A DNA stretch of 23,277 nt, from IMG/VR virus record IMGVR_UViG_3300042939_000604, positions 1 through 23,277 of that record, one strand, 5' to 3'. This document shows, in pieces, positions 10,966-18,887 of the stretch (position 1 is the first letter of the stretch; the number at the start of each line of letters is the position of its first letter). Below the pieces are notes generated by a model. That model saw only the letters and a program-made list of their open reading frames with translations, was not told the DNA's origin and did not search any database. The position numbers and the translations under genes are program-made. Origin of the DNA: a virus.

Positions 10966-13076
10966 TGGCGACCAAAAGCAAAGAGGCGGTCGAGCGCCGC
11001 CGCGAGAAGACGGTCGAACGCGGCCGGGCGACCACGGCCAAGGGGGCCGACATCGGCGAGATCCCGCCGGTCGCGGATCCGGCCCGCCGGGCCTCCTGCC
11101 GCGACAACCTCGAACTGTTCCTGACCACCTACTTCCCGTTCTCCACCGGCCTGTCGCCGTTCTCGGACGATCATCGCCGGGTGATCGCACGGATCCAGGA
11201 TTGCCTGGTCCGCGGCGGCCGGTTCTGCAACGCGGTGTATCGCGGCTTCGCGAAATCCACGATCTCGGAAAACGCCTTGCTGTGGGCCACGCTCTACGGG
11301 CATCGGAAGTTCGTCGCGATCTTTGCGGCCGAGAGCGATCTGGCGGATAAGGCGATCAACTCGATCCGCCTGGAGCTGTCGGAAAACGACATGCTCTACG
11401 AAGACTTCCCCGAAGTGTGCCACGCGATCCGGGCCTTGGAAGGCAAGCCGCAACGCTGCAACTCGCAGACGCAAGGCGGCAAGCGAACGCATATCCAGTG
11501 GAAGAAAGACACGCTCGTGCTTCCGCAAATCGAGGGCAGCGTCAGCGGCGGCTCGATCATCACGTCTCGCGGCCTCACCGGCTCCATCCTTGGCTTGCGA
11601 CACAAGGCTTCCGACGGCCGGCAGCTGCGGCCGGACTTCACGATCGTGGACGATCCGCAGACCCGCGAATCGGCCCGCAGCCCGATGCAGTGCCAGACCC
11701 GGCTGGAGATCCTCAAGAAATCCGTGATGAAGTTGGCCGGCCACAAGAAGACGATGGCCTGTGTCGTGAATGCGACGGTGATCCAGCGGGGCGACATGGT
11801 GGATCAACTGCTCGACCCGGCCAAGAATCCCGGCTGGCAGACCGAGCGGATCCCGATGGTCCGGCAGTGGGCCGACCGCCACGAAGACCTTTGGCTCGAT
11901 CGCTACGCCGGCCTGCGGCGGGCCTTCGCCCCGGACATCGTGGGCGACCAGGCCCGTGCCCACCGGGAAGCCAACGAGTTCTATCTGGCCAACCGCGAGG
12001 ACATGGATCGCGGGTGCGTTGTGTCGTGGGGGTCGTGCTACGACGATGAGACCGAACACTCGGCGATCCAGCACGCCTACAACTCGCTGATTGACGATGG
12101 GGCCGACGTGTTCGCGAGCGAGTTCCAGCAGCAGCCACTCGAAGACGAGGCCGCGTCGCTGGGGCTCGGGCCGGAAGACATTCGGGCCTGCGTCATCAAC
12201 ACGCCGCGATGGGTGGTGCCTCGCGGGCTGGACACGCTGACGGCATTCGTGGACGTGCAGGGCACGCTGCTCTACTGGGCCGTCGTGGCCTGGGGCCACC
12301 AACTCCGCGGCCACGTCGTGGCCTACGGTGCTTACCCGGACCAGGGCCGCGTTTACTTCACGCTCCGCGACGCCAAGCGCACGCTCCAGGCCGCCGCCGG
12401 CGTCGAGAGCACGGAGGCCGCGATCCACGCCGGGCTCGAGGCGCTCGCCGGCCAACTGCTCGACCGGGAGTTCACTCGCGAGGACGATGCCGCGGAACTG
12501 CGGATCGGCCAGTTGTTCGTGGATGCCAACTGGGCACAGACGCAGGGGGTCGTGAGGGACTTCGCCAGGCGGTCCAAGTGGGGGCCGCGGGTGCTGCCCA
12601 CGCACGGCCGATTCGTGGGGGCCTCCGGCCAGACGATCAGCGACAAGGCCCCGGACCGCGGCGAACGGATCGGGGCCAACTGGCGCACCAGCACGATCCA
12701 GCGGCAGCGGCACGTCCTGTTCGATACGAACTGGTGGAAGACGTTTCTGGCGGCCCGGATCAAGCTGCCGATCGGCGATCCGCAGGGCATCACGATCCAC
12801 ACCGGCCAGCACGAGATGCTGGCGGAGCAACTGTCGAGCGAGACGCCCGTGCGGGTCGAGAGCAAAACCCGCGTCGTTGACGAGTGGCGGCTGATCCCCG
12901 GCCGGGACAACCATTTGTTCGACTGCGTGGTGGGTTCGGCCGTCGCGGCTTCGTTCACCGGGTTGTCGGCAGTCGGGGCCGACCCGCGGCCAGGACGCGC
13001 CGAGCGGAAAATGATTACCCGTGAGGAAATGGCCGCCAAACGGGCCGAGCTACTCGCCCGCATGAACCGGGGTTGA
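10965..13076 (+). CDS. terL: Terminase large subunit, 703 aa
   Basis: ATP-driven DNA-packaging motor and genome-cutting nuclease. The ATG at 10965 is chosen since it overlaps the resolvase stop; the frame is open upstream only because it shadows that gene. ATPase part: Walker A-like YRGFAKST (92-99), strand KFVAIFAAES with D125, Walker B FTIVDDPQ (225-232). Nuclease part: D430 in LTAFVDVQG, D520 in QLFVDANW, and D648/D653 in PGRDNHLFDCVVG, the expected three-acid RNase H-like site. Length is at the upper end of the family and includes an Arg/Lys-rich lead of about 40 residues. No small-subunit gene is recognisable next to it; the small proteins upstream are candidates only. Confidence 0.88.
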   Translation: MATKSKEAVERRREKTVERGRATTAKGADIGEIPPVADPARRASCRDNLELFLTTYFPFSTGLSPFSDDHRRVIARIQDCLVRGGRFCNAVYRGFAKSTISENALLWATLYGHRKFVAIFAAESDLADKAINSIRLELSENDMLYEDFPEVCHAIRALEGKPQRCNSQTQGGKRTHIQWKKDTLVLPQIEGSVSGGSIITSRGLTGSILGLRHKASDGRQLRPDFTIVDDPQTRESARSPMQCQTRLEILKKSVMKLAGHKKTMACVVNATVIQRGDMVDQLLDPAKNPGWQTERIPMVRQWADRHEDLWLDRYAGLRRAFAPDIVGDQARAHREANEFYLANREDMDRGCVVSWGSCYDDETEHSAIQHAYNSLIDDGADVFASEFQQQPLEDEAASLGLGPEDIRACVINTPRWVVPRGLDTLTAFVDVQGTLLYWAVVAWGHQLRGHVVAYGAYPDQGRVYFTLRDAKRTLQAAAGVESTEAAIHAGLEALAGQLLDREFTREDDAAELRIGQLFVDANWAQTQGVVRDFARRSKWGPRVLPTHGRFVGASGQTISDKAPDRGERIGANWRTSTIQRQRHVLFDTNWWKTFLAARIKLPIGDPQGITIHTGQHEMLAEQLSSETPVRVESKTRVVDEWRLIPGRDNHLFDCVVGSAVAASFTGLSAVGADPRPGRAERKMITREEMAAKRAELLARMNRG

Positions 13077-13092
13077 CCACGGCGCGGCATCC

Positions 13093-13108
13093 GGGAGTAT
13101 TTCGATAG
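13093..13108 (+). promoter_or_regulatory. Copy of the GGAGTATTTCGATAG motif before the membrane protein gene
   Basis: GGAGTATTTCGATAG (13094-13108) matches the reverse complement of CTATCGAAATACCCC (2464-2478) at 14 of 15 positions. It ends directly at the ATG at 13109 and includes GGAG as the likely ribosome site. Its recurrence more than 10 kb from the repeat array suggests a phage- or host-specific binding motif. Confidence 0.55.
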
Positions 13109-13372
13109 ATGACCGACTTCTCCCCGCTCACCGCCGGCGTGATCTTCGTCACCTATGTGGCCGTGGACATCCTCTACGCCTGGTACATCATCTGCGTCGA
13201 GCGCCGCCAGCCGCTCCGCGCCGCCGCGATCTCGGCGGTGCTCTACTCGCTCCTCGCGTTCGGTGTCATCACCTACTCGCGGAACCCGCTGTATCTCATT
13301 CCGCTGGCCACCGGGGCGTTCGTCGGGACGTACCTGACCGTGGCATGGCACAGGAGGCAGGAAGGCCGGTAA
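13109..13372 (+). CDS. Small membrane protein with three predicted helices, 87 aa
   Basis: Hydrophobic segments lie at about 9-30 (GVIFVTYVAVDILYAWYIIC), 38-57 (AAAISAVLYSLLAFGVITYS) and 61-80 (LYLIPLATGAFVGTYLTVAW). The loops carry ERRQPLR and the C-terminus HRRQEGR, so the positive-inside rule places the first loop and the C-terminus in the cytoplasm. Size and topology are compatible with a class I holin, but similar three-helix phage proteins of unknown role exist, and no endolysin is beside it. It lies between the terminase and the portal. Function not assigned. Confidence 0.7.
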   Translation: MTDFSPLTAGVIFVTYVAVDILYAWYIICVERRQPLRAAAISAVLYSLLAFGVITYSRNPLYLIPLATGAFVGTYLTVAWHRRQEGR

Positions 13373-13444
13373 ACCGGCCGAAATGGGCCGAAAACGTGGC
13401 CCGTAAAATGGGGTTATAAGCCGCTCGCCGTCTGGAGTCGCCCC

Positions 13445-13543
13445 ATGAAGCCCCAAGCCTGCGGTCGCCACTGCGCGATCTTCGATGAGTGGGACGAGGA
13501 AGACGATGGCGAGGTCGATTGGATCGGCTGGCCTTCGCTATGA
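13445..13543 (+). CDS. Very small acidic protein, 32 aa
   Basis: ATG at 13445, TGA at 13541-13543, GGAG about 9 bases upstream. The product MKPQACGRHCAIFDEWDEED then DGEVDWIGWPSL has a CxxxC pair and a very acidic centre with Trp residues. It is too short for composition statistics, so support comes from the ribosome site and the otherwise empty gap (13373-13609). It could be a transcript-leader peptide or a DNA-mimic-like protein; neither can be shown. Confidence 0.4.
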   Translation: MKPQACGRHCAIFDEWDEEDDGEVDWIGWPSL

Positions 13544-13578
13544 CGCTGAAAGGCTGAACGTTGGTACACTGGTGGTTA

Positions 13579-13594
13579 GGTGGCGCACGCCACC
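13579..13594 (+). other. Perfect tetraloop hairpin before the gpW-like gene
   Basis: GGTGGC (13579-13584), loop GCAC, GCCACC (13589-13594). It sits 15 bases before the GTG at 13610, so it stands just upstream of the ribosome site GGAG and could tune translation. There is no T-run, so it is not a terminator. Confidence 0.45.
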
Positions 13595-13609
13595 GACCGG
13601 AGCCCGCCA

Positions 13610-13816
13610 GTGCCGACCAACGAAGACGTTATCGACGCCGTGGCCGCGAATCTCGCGCAGCCGCAGCGTGCTCGCACTGAGGCCGGAGAGGTCGAGCAGC
13701 ACGAGCTCGATCACCAGGTCGAGGCCGCCAAGTTCGTGATGAACGCCCGGGCTACGGCGAACCCTTTCGCCTGCCTGCGGTTCGCCCGCACCGAGGCCCC
13801 GGGGGCTATCGGCTGA
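13610..13816 (+). CDS. gpW-sized head-tail joining candidate, 68 aa
   Basis: The GTG at 13610 is preceded by CGGAGCCCGCCA, and the stop overlaps the portal ATG (TGATG), so translation is coupled. The protein, PTNEDVIDAVAANLAQPQRA, then RTEAGEVEQHELDHQVEAAK and FVMNARATANPFACLRFART, is a helical pair with a polar linker. Its length (68 aa) and its position between terminase and portal are those of lambda gpW, but the sequence does not clearly show the gpW pattern. Many phages of this type have such a small gene here. The CDS is likely; the function is by context only. Confidence 0.6.
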   Translation: MPTNEDVIDAVAANLAQPQRARTEAGEVEQHELDHQVEAAKFVMNARATANPFACLRFARTEAPGAIG

Positions 13817-15285
13817 TGGGCCTGTTCTCCAACCTCTTTGCTGGCGGCCCCTCGCGGGCGACGCTCACGCAGACCGTGGCCGAGCAGCGGGCCGCGATCA
13901 GCAAGCTCGTGCGCGCCCGGTTCGACGCGGCACAGACCACGACGCTGAACAAAAACCACTGGTCGATGGTCGATCACCTGTCGGCCGACGCCGCCCTGTC
14001 GCCGATGATCCGCCGGACCCTCCGGGGGCGGGCTCGCTACGAGTCGGCCAACAACGGGTATCTGGCTGGCATGGTCACGACGCTGGCCAGCGACGCCGTG
14101 GGGACCGGCCCGACCCTGCTCCTGGACTGCGGCCCCGACGCCGACCAGGAAGCCGTGGCCCGCGTCGAGGACAACGTATTCGAGTGGCACCAGAAGATCA
14201 GTCTGGCCACCAAGCTCCGGCTGATGCGGACGGCCAAGGCCATCGACGGCGACGTGTTTGGCATCGAAACCAACAACCGCCGCCTCCGGGGCGTCCAGCT
14301 CGATCTGCGGGTGGTCGAGGCCGAGATGGTGGCCGATCCGGCGAGCCGCTGGGATCTGGCCGGCAGCGTGGACGGGGTGCGGTTCGATGGGGACGGCAAC
14401 CCGACCGAATACTACCTGCTCAAGCATCATCCCGGATCGCTTCACTTCGGCGTCACGCTCGAAGGCGATTGGGTTCGGGCCAACCGGGTTCACCACTACT
14501 ACCACGCCACTCGGCCAGGCCAGCACCGCGGCATGGGCGAGGTCGTGCCGGCCCTTGAACTGTTCGCGATGCTTCGCCGCTACCAGTACGCGGTCGTGAC
14601 CGCGGCGGAGACGGCCGCGGACCTGGCGGTGATCCTCAAGACCACGATGCCGGCCGACGGCGGCGGGGCGGTGGGGTTGCCGGCCTGGGAGACGATGCCG
14701 CTCGCCCGCGGGATGGCGATGGCCGGCCCGGAAGGCTGGGAGCCCTACCAACTCAAGGCCGAGCAGCCCACGAGCACGTTCGACGCCTTCGAGCGCCGGA
14801 TCCTCATGCAAATCGCTCGCTGCTTGAACATGCCCTACATCGTGGCCGTCATGGATGCGACCGGGGCCAACTACTCGACCATGCGGGGCGACTACCTCGT
14901 GTACCGCAAGCATGTCGCGGTCGAGCGGGCCGAGATCGAGCGGGTGGTGCTGGATCCGCTGCTGGAGCGGTGGATCGAGGAAGCAACCTTCGTGGACGGT
15001 GCAATCCCTGACGGCCTGCCGCCCCGTGACCAGTGGTCGTGGCGGTGGCGGTGGGACGGGTTCGAGCACGTCGATCCGCTCAAGGAAGCCAACGCGGAAA
15101 CGGTCGGCATCGAAAACAAGACGGTCAGTCGGGCCGAAGCCTGTGCCCGCCGCGGCAAGGACTGGCGGCAGGTGTTCCGCCAGATTGCGGCCGAGCGGGC
15201 CTACGCAGACGAGTTGGGGATCGACCTGGAGCCCGAGCCGGTTGTTCCGGCCGTGGATCTGGAAGACGAGGAGCAAGCCGAATGA
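13816..15285 (+). CDS. Lambda-type portal protein, 489 aa
   Basis: Twelve copies form the channel through which DNA enters and leaves the head. The N-terminal stretch FDAAQTTTLNKNHWSMVDHL, SADAALSPMIRRTLRGRARY, ESANNGYLAGMVTTLASDAV, GTGPTLLLD is diagnostic of the lambda portal family (Phage_portal_2): it includes the RxRYExxNNGYLxGMV motif and the D-x-VGTGP loop. Later RVHHYYHATRPGQHRGMGEV and LELFAMLRRYQYAVVTAAET (wing and stem), and the crown-side helices ILMQIARCLNMPYIVAVMDA, TGANYSTMRGDYLVYRKHV are also typical. Length is normal. It is coupled to both neighbours by overlap. The call is firm. Confidence 0.93.
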   Translation: MGLFSNLFAGGPSRATLTQTVAEQRAAISKLVRARFDAAQTTTLNKNHWSMVDHLSADAALSPMIRRTLRGRARYESANNGYLAGMVTTLASDAVGTGPTLLLDCGPDADQEAVARVEDNVFEWHQKISLATKLRLMRTAKAIDGDVFGIETNNRRLRGVQLDLRVVEAEMVADPASRWDLAGSVDGVRFDGDGNPTEYYLLKHHPGSLHFGVTLEGDWVRANRVHHYYHATRPGQHRGMGEVVPALELFAMLRRYQYAVVTAAETAADLAVILKTTMPADGGGAVGLPAWETMPLARGMAMAGPEGWEPYQLKAEQPTSTFDAFERRILMQIARCLNMPYIVAVMDATGANYSTMRGDYLVYRKHVAVERAEIERVVLDPLLERWIEEATFVDGAIPDGLPPRDQWSWRWRWDGFEHVDPLKEANAETVGIENKTVSRAEACARRGKDWRQVFRQIAAERAYADELGIDLEPEPVVPAVDLEDEEQAE

Positions 15286-17168
15286 GCAAGCAACTGCGCA
15301 TCACTGGCGAAGCCCATCTGATCGACCCGCAGCTGATGGCTGACGGCACGGTGGGCGGCAATGCCAAGTTCTCCCTCGTGGGCTACACCGGCCGGGCCAT
15401 CCGGCAGGCTTGGAGCCGCAACCCGCTGGTGGTGGATCTCGCCGGCATGGACACGACCAGCCAAACGGTCGCCGTGATGCTCGGCCACCAGTACGACATG
15501 GATCACGCCGTCGGCCAGGCCGATCGCGTGGAAAACAGCGGCACGGACCTGACCGTGGCCGGCGAGGTCATCGGCGAGGGGCCGGAGGTCGCCAAGGCCA
15601 TGCAACTGGCCCGCAAGGGCTGGAAGTTCCAGGCGTCGATCGGGGCCGATGTCGGCCGGATCGAAAACATCGCCGCCGGCGAAACCGTCGAGGTCAACGG
15701 CCGGCAGTTCAGTGGCCCGATCAGTGTGGTGCGTGCGTCCACGCTCCGCGAGGTTTCGATTGTCCTGTTCGGTGCAGACGCCGCTACGTCTGCCGCTATC
15801 GCCGCGGAGGCGAGTGATGGAGGTTCCCCTATGGCGGATCACGCCAACCAGACGCCCGACGAGGCCGTGAAGGCTTCGGCGGAGGCCGCGGCGAAGGTCG
15901 CCGCGGGTTCGACTTCCCCCGCTCCCGCTCCGGTGCAGCTGCCCGGCGTGACCGCCGGCACCCCCGGCGACGGTGCCTCCCTCGTGGATGCCGACACCAT
16001 CGCCGCCAAGGTACTCGAGCGGATCAAGGCCGAGAACCTCGCCGCGATCCGGGCTGACCGGCCTTCGGCCCCCGCGGCCCATGTCGTGGCCAAGCCGGCC
16101 GAGACGGAGGAGGTGCTGCTGGCCTCGCTCTGCATGGCCGGCAACCTGCCCGGCGTGGAGAAGCAGTTCGGCGAGCGGGTGCTGGAGGCCGCCCACAAGC
16201 GGCGGAACATCGGCCTGCAGGAGATGCTCCTGCGTGCCGCGAAGGCGAACGGGCTGGAGGGCGACGTGTACCGGGTCACGGACGGCAATATCCGTCAGGT
16301 GCTCCGGGCCGCGTTCGCGACCCACTCGATCGCCAACGTGACCAGTGCGGCCTACAGCAAGTTCTTGCTGACGGGCTTCACGGCGGTGGAATCGGTGTGG
16401 GATCTGATCTCGATGATCCGTCCCGTGTCCGACTTCAAGGCCGTGACGGGCATCCGTGTCAACGGGGCCTTCGAGTTCGAGGAAGTCGGCAACAGCGGTG
16501 AGCTGAAGTCGGCCGACGCGAGCGACGAGGCCCGGGCATTCTCGGCGAAGACCTACGGGCGGATCTCCACGATCACCCGGAAGGACATCATCAACGATGA
16601 CCTGGGTGCCCTGACGGTCGTTCCGAGCCGGCTGGGTCGCGGTGCTGCCACGAAGATGAACAAGGTCTTCTGGGCCGAGTTCGAGGCCAGCAACGCCACC
16701 TACTTCGAGAAGGCCACGGCTGGGGCTGGCAACGCCCTCGGCCTGGGCTCGCTCAAGGCGGCTGCTTCGGCCTACCGGAAGCTCAAGGATCCGGACGGGA
16801 ACCCGTTGGGTGTCGCCCCGTCCCTGCTCCTCGTGCCGCCGGAGCTCGAGATCGAGGCCGCGGAGCTGATGGGCGGCGGGCTGCTCATCACCGGCGAGAA
16901 CAAGACGCTCACCAATGTGAACGTCCTCGCCGGCCGCTACCGGGTGGTGTCCTCGGCCTACCTGACGTCGGCAACGACCTGGTGGCTGATGGCCAACCCC
17001 GGCGATCTCAACGCGATGGAGGTGCTCTTCCTCAACGGGCAGCGCACCCCCACGGTCGAGCAGGCCGAAGCGGACTTCGACACCCTCGGCATCGCCGTTC
17101 GTGGCTACCACGACTTCGGCGTGGCGAAGGGTGAGCCGAAGAGCTGCTACCGGATGGCGACCGCCTGA
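15282..17168 (+). CDS. Prohead protease / major capsid protein fusion, 628 aa
   Basis: One frame encodes two head proteins. Residues 1-180 are a herpesvirus-assemblin/HK97-type protease: strand FSLVGYTGRAI, catalytic His69 in VAVMLGHQYDMDH, strand LTVAGEVIG, nucleophile Ser119 in WKFQASIGADV, and the conserved end STLREVSIVLFGAD. Residues 184-300 are Ala/Pro-rich and helical, as in scaffolds (MADHANQTPDEAVKASAEAA). Residues about 330-628 are the capsid fold: NVTSAAYSKFLLTGFTAVES, YGRISTITRKDIINDDLGAL, and the C-terminal GIAVRGYHDFGVAKGEPKSC. An internal ATG at 15831 with GGAGG 7 bases upstream is in frame at residue 184, so a shorter scaffold-capsid protein may also be made. The start overlaps the portal gene by 4 bases. 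Confidence 0.88.
   Translation: MSKQLRITGEAHLIDPQLMADGTVGGNAKFSLVGYTGRAIRQAWSRNPLVVDLAGMDTTSQTVAVMLGHQYDMDHAVGQADRVENSGTDLTVAGEVIGEGPEVAKAMQLARKGWKFQASIGADVGRIENIAAGETVEVNGRQFSGPISVVRASTLREVSIVLFGADAATSAAIAAEASDGGSPMADHANQTPDEAVKASAEAAAKVAAGSTSPAPAPVQLPGVTAGTPGDGASLVDADTIAAKVLERIKAENLAAIRADRPSAPAAHVVAKPAETEEVLLASLCMAGNLPGVEKQFGERVLEAAHKRRNIGLQEMLLRAAKANGLEGDVYRVTDGNIRQVLRAAFATHSIANVTSAAYSKFLLTGFTAVESVWDLISMIRPVSDFKAVTGIRVNGAFEFEEVGNSGELKSADASDEARAFSAKTYGRISTITRKDIINDDLGALTVVPSRLGRGAATKMNKVFWAEFEASNATYFEKATAGAGNALGLGSLKAAASAYRKLKDPDGNPLGVAPSLLLVPPELEIEAAELMGGGLLITGENKTLTNVNVLAGRYRVVSSAYLTSATTWWLMANPGDLNAMEVLFLNGQRTPTVEQAEADFDTLGIAVRGYHDFGVAKGEPKSCYRMATA
15819..15833 (+). promoter_or_regulatory. 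Internal ribosome site and start codon within the protease/capsid fusion
   Basis: GGAGG (15819-15823), then 7 bases, then ATG (15831-15833), in frame with the fusion and located at the protease-scaffold boundary. It is a better site than that of many real starts in this window. Initiation here would yield a 445-residue scaffold/capsid protein without the protease. Confidence 0.6.
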
Positions 17169-17190
17169 TCCGGCGTGACGTGACCAAGTT

Positions 17191-17219
17191 CCCGGGGGCC
17201 GGCCAGCCCGGCCCCCGGG
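17191..17219 (+). other. Very stable 12-bp hairpin after the capsid gene
   Basis: CCCGGGGGCCGG (17191-17202) pairs perfectly with CCGGCCCCCGGG (17208-17219) around a 5-base loop. No T-run follows, so it is more likely a transcript-protecting or pausing element than a normal terminator. Confidence 0.75.
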
Positions 17220-17264
17220 GTTCCGATCTTCCAGGTTTCCAGCAACAGAAAGTAGGTGATCCAG

Positions 17265-17606
17265 ATGGCGAAGCTCGTGCAGATGAAGGGTGACTCGATC
17301 GACCACACGCCGGGCTCGGCGGTGGCTGTCGGGGCGATGGTGGCCGTGGGCACCGGCATGGTCGGCATCGCTGACCGTCCGATGGCGGCCGGCGAGCTCG
17401 GTGCTCTCGTGGTGGAAGGCGTCTTCGACGTGGACAAGACCACCGGGGCGAGCACCGATTTTGCGGTGGGCTCCAAGGTGTACCTCAACACCTCGACCGG
17501 CCTGGCGGTGGCGACCAACAACAGCGGTGCCTACCCCCCGATCGGCATCGTGCTGGTGCAGCCGGCCACGACCGACACGCTCGTGCGGGTCAAGCTCTCG
17601 CGGTAG
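17265..17606 (+). CDS. DUF2190-type capsid-associated protein, 113 aa
   Basis: The sequence MAKLVQMKGDSIDHTPGSAV, AVGAMVAVGTGMVGIADRPM, GELGALVVEGVFDVDKTTGA, KVYLNTSTGLAVATNNSGAY has the DUF2190 pattern: an opening (I/V)DHTPGSAVAVG, a G-A-L-V-V-E-G-V-F-x-V-x-K centre, and PIGIVLVQPATTDT near the end, which is the usual order. Family members follow the major capsid gene and are thought to be decoration or stabilising proteins of the head. AGTAGGTGAT is a good ribosome site for the ATG at 17265; a GTG at 17256 would add three residues. The gene stands alone between two very stable hairpins (17191-17219 and 17621-17661), which may separate its expression from its neighbours. Confidence 0.82.
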   Translation: MAKLVQMKGDSIDHTPGSAVAVGAMVAVGTGMVGIADRPMAAGELGALVVEGVFDVDKTTGASTDFAVGSKVYLNTSTGLAVATNNSGAYPPIGIVLVQPATTDTLVRVKLSR

Positions 17607-17620
17607 TCCCAGTGTGCATG

Positions 17621-17661
17621 GCCCGGTGAGGGGCAGCGCCAAAGCGCCGCCCCTCCCGGGC
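17621..17661 (+). other. Long composite hairpin between DUF2190 and connector genes
   Basis: Three stacked helices: GCCCGG (17621-17626)/CCGGGC (17656-17661), GAGGGGC (17628-17634)/GCCCCTC (17649-17655), and GCGC (17636-17639)/GCGC (17644-17647) with a CAAA loop, interrupted only by one bulged T and an A/C mismatch. That is 17 pairs. The ribosome site GGAGG (17668-17672) of the next gene follows within 7 bases. Confidence 0.75.
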
Positions 17662-17677
17662 TGCGGTGGAGGTTCTC

Positions 17678-18103
17678 GTGCCCGATCTCATCGCCCAAGC
17701 CGAATCGTGGTTTGAGCAGCAGCGGCGGGAACACTTGGCGATCGACGTCGAGTACCAGCCTCGCGGCTCGTTCGTGCCAGTTTCGTGCCGGGCCACCCTG
17801 GTGGTCGGCAAATGGGACACGATCGACAAGGCCGGGAATCTCGTGCGGTACGAAACGAAAGATTTCTTCATCGCAACCGATGACTACGCTTCCGATCCTG
17901 TGCGGGGCGACAGGATCGTGGTGGACGAGGGTGCTGGTGAAGAGGTCTACGAGGTAACGATTCCGGACGGCAAGCCGCAGGCATGGGCCTGGGCTGACCG
18001 ACGGCAGCGGGTCCGCAGGGTGCATACCAACAGGCTCCCGGCCCAACTGGCCGGTGGGATCGTCTATCAGTCCGGCGTCTACGTTCCTGGAGTCTTCGCA
18101 TGA
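17678..18103 (+). CDS. Putative head-tail connector/completion protein, 141 aa
   Basis: GTG 17678 is chosen because GGAGG lies 5 bases before it; GTG 17666 would add four residues and has no ribosome site. The protein starts as a helix ([20 protein letters not shown]) and turns into strands: [79 protein letters not shown]. This helix-then-beta-barrel order, with RGDRIVV, is typical of small head-completion or stopper proteins in this position. The fibre gene follows by ATGA overlap. The function is by position and fold impression. Confidence 0.6.
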   Translation: MPDLIAQAESWFEQQRREHLAIDVEYQPRGSFVPVSCRATLVVGKWDTIDKAGNLVRYETKDFFIATDDYASDPVRGDRIVVDEGAGEEVYEVTIPDGKPQAWAWADRRQRVRRVHTNRLPAQLAGGIVYQSGVYVPGVFA

Positions 18104-18849
18104 GCATCGCCGGCCTCGTCAAGCGTATCGTCAAGGGTGCCCCGCTCACGGCGGCCGAGCACGACGCCAACCTCACGGCCATCGAGGGAGCCATCGAGGC
18201 GGTCGAGCTGACCCCAGGTCCGGCGGGCGCGCAGGGGCCAGCCGGACCCGCCGGACCGGCTGGGGCTGCTGGGGCTGCTGGGGCTGCTGGAGCCGCTGGA
18301 GCCAAGGGGGACCAGGGCAACGCAGGGCCGGCCGGCGCTCAAGGCCCTGCCGGCGCGAAGGGCGACCAGGGCAATCCCGGCCCACAAGGACCGCAGGGCA
18401 TCAAGGGCGACCAAGGCGACGTCGGGCCTGCGGGATCGCCCGGCACGACCACTTGGGCGGGCATCACAGACAAGCCATCCACCTTCGCGCCCGCTGCCCA
18501 TGCCTCAAGCCATGCGACCGGGGGCTCCGACACGATTGCGAACGTGCCGGCCACGGCCTCACAGCTGACGGCCGACGCCAACGACCTTGCCTTGCCCACT
18601 GGGGACGTCATCGACATTTCGTCCAACGCGGCCCGGAATGTGACGGGCATCGTTGCCAGGGCGGCCGGCACGGGGATCCTGCTCGTCAACACGGGCAGTC
18701 ACGCCATCACGCTCCGGCACGAATCGGCCTCGAGTTCATCCGCGAACCGGATCACGGTCCCGTGGGCCGGAGACTACGTTCTCTCGGCCAACGGCGGGGC
18801 GGCCGTTCTCGTGTATTTCTCCGGTACTTCCCGCTGGCGTGTCATCTGA
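18100..18849 (+). CDS. Collagen-like phage fibre protein, 249 aa
   Basis: Residues 1-37 are a helical N-terminus ([20 protein letters not shown]) that may attach to the particle. Residues 38-115 are about 26 Gly-x-y triplets ([16 protein letters not shown], four GAA units, then [13 protein letters not shown] and so on), a collagen-like triple helix. The C-terminal 120 residues ([40 protein letters not shown], ending [11 protein letters not shown]) form a trimeric beta head; the [13 protein letters not shown] motif is common in phage fibres. GGGGCTGCT-like units show recent repeat slippage at 18258-18288. It is probably a virion surface fibre. Confidence 0.82.
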   Translation: MSIAGLVKRIVKGAPLTAAEHDANLTAIEGAIEAVELTPGPAGAQGPAGPAGPAGAAGAAGAAGAAGAKGDQGNAGPAGAQGPAGAKGDQGNPGPQGPQGIKGDQGDVGPAGSPGTTTWAGITDKPSTFAPAAHASSHATGGSDTIANVPATASQLTADANDLALPTGDVIDISSNAARNVTGIVARAAGTGILLVNTGSHAITLRHESASSSSANRITVPWAGDYVLSANGGAAVLVYFSGTSRWRVI

Positions 18850-18887
18850 CGCGCGGCCTCACATCAACCACTCTTGCGACATTCACC

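Noticed and set aside
10962-12914. 650-aa minus-strand open frame opposite the terminase
   Set aside because: Antisense shadow due to high third-position GC; no recognisable domain and the plus strand encodes a clear terminase.
13385-13402. GGGCC/GGCCC hairpin as terminator after the membrane protein gene
   Set aside because: Only 5 bp with an 8-base loop and no T-run; too weak to call.
13711-15276. 521-aa minus-strand open frame opposite the portal
   Set aside because: Shadow of a firmly identified portal gene.
15201-17642. 813-aa minus-strand open frame opposite the capsid fusion
   Set aside because: Composition rich in His, Arg and Gly without domains; shadow of the protease/capsid gene.
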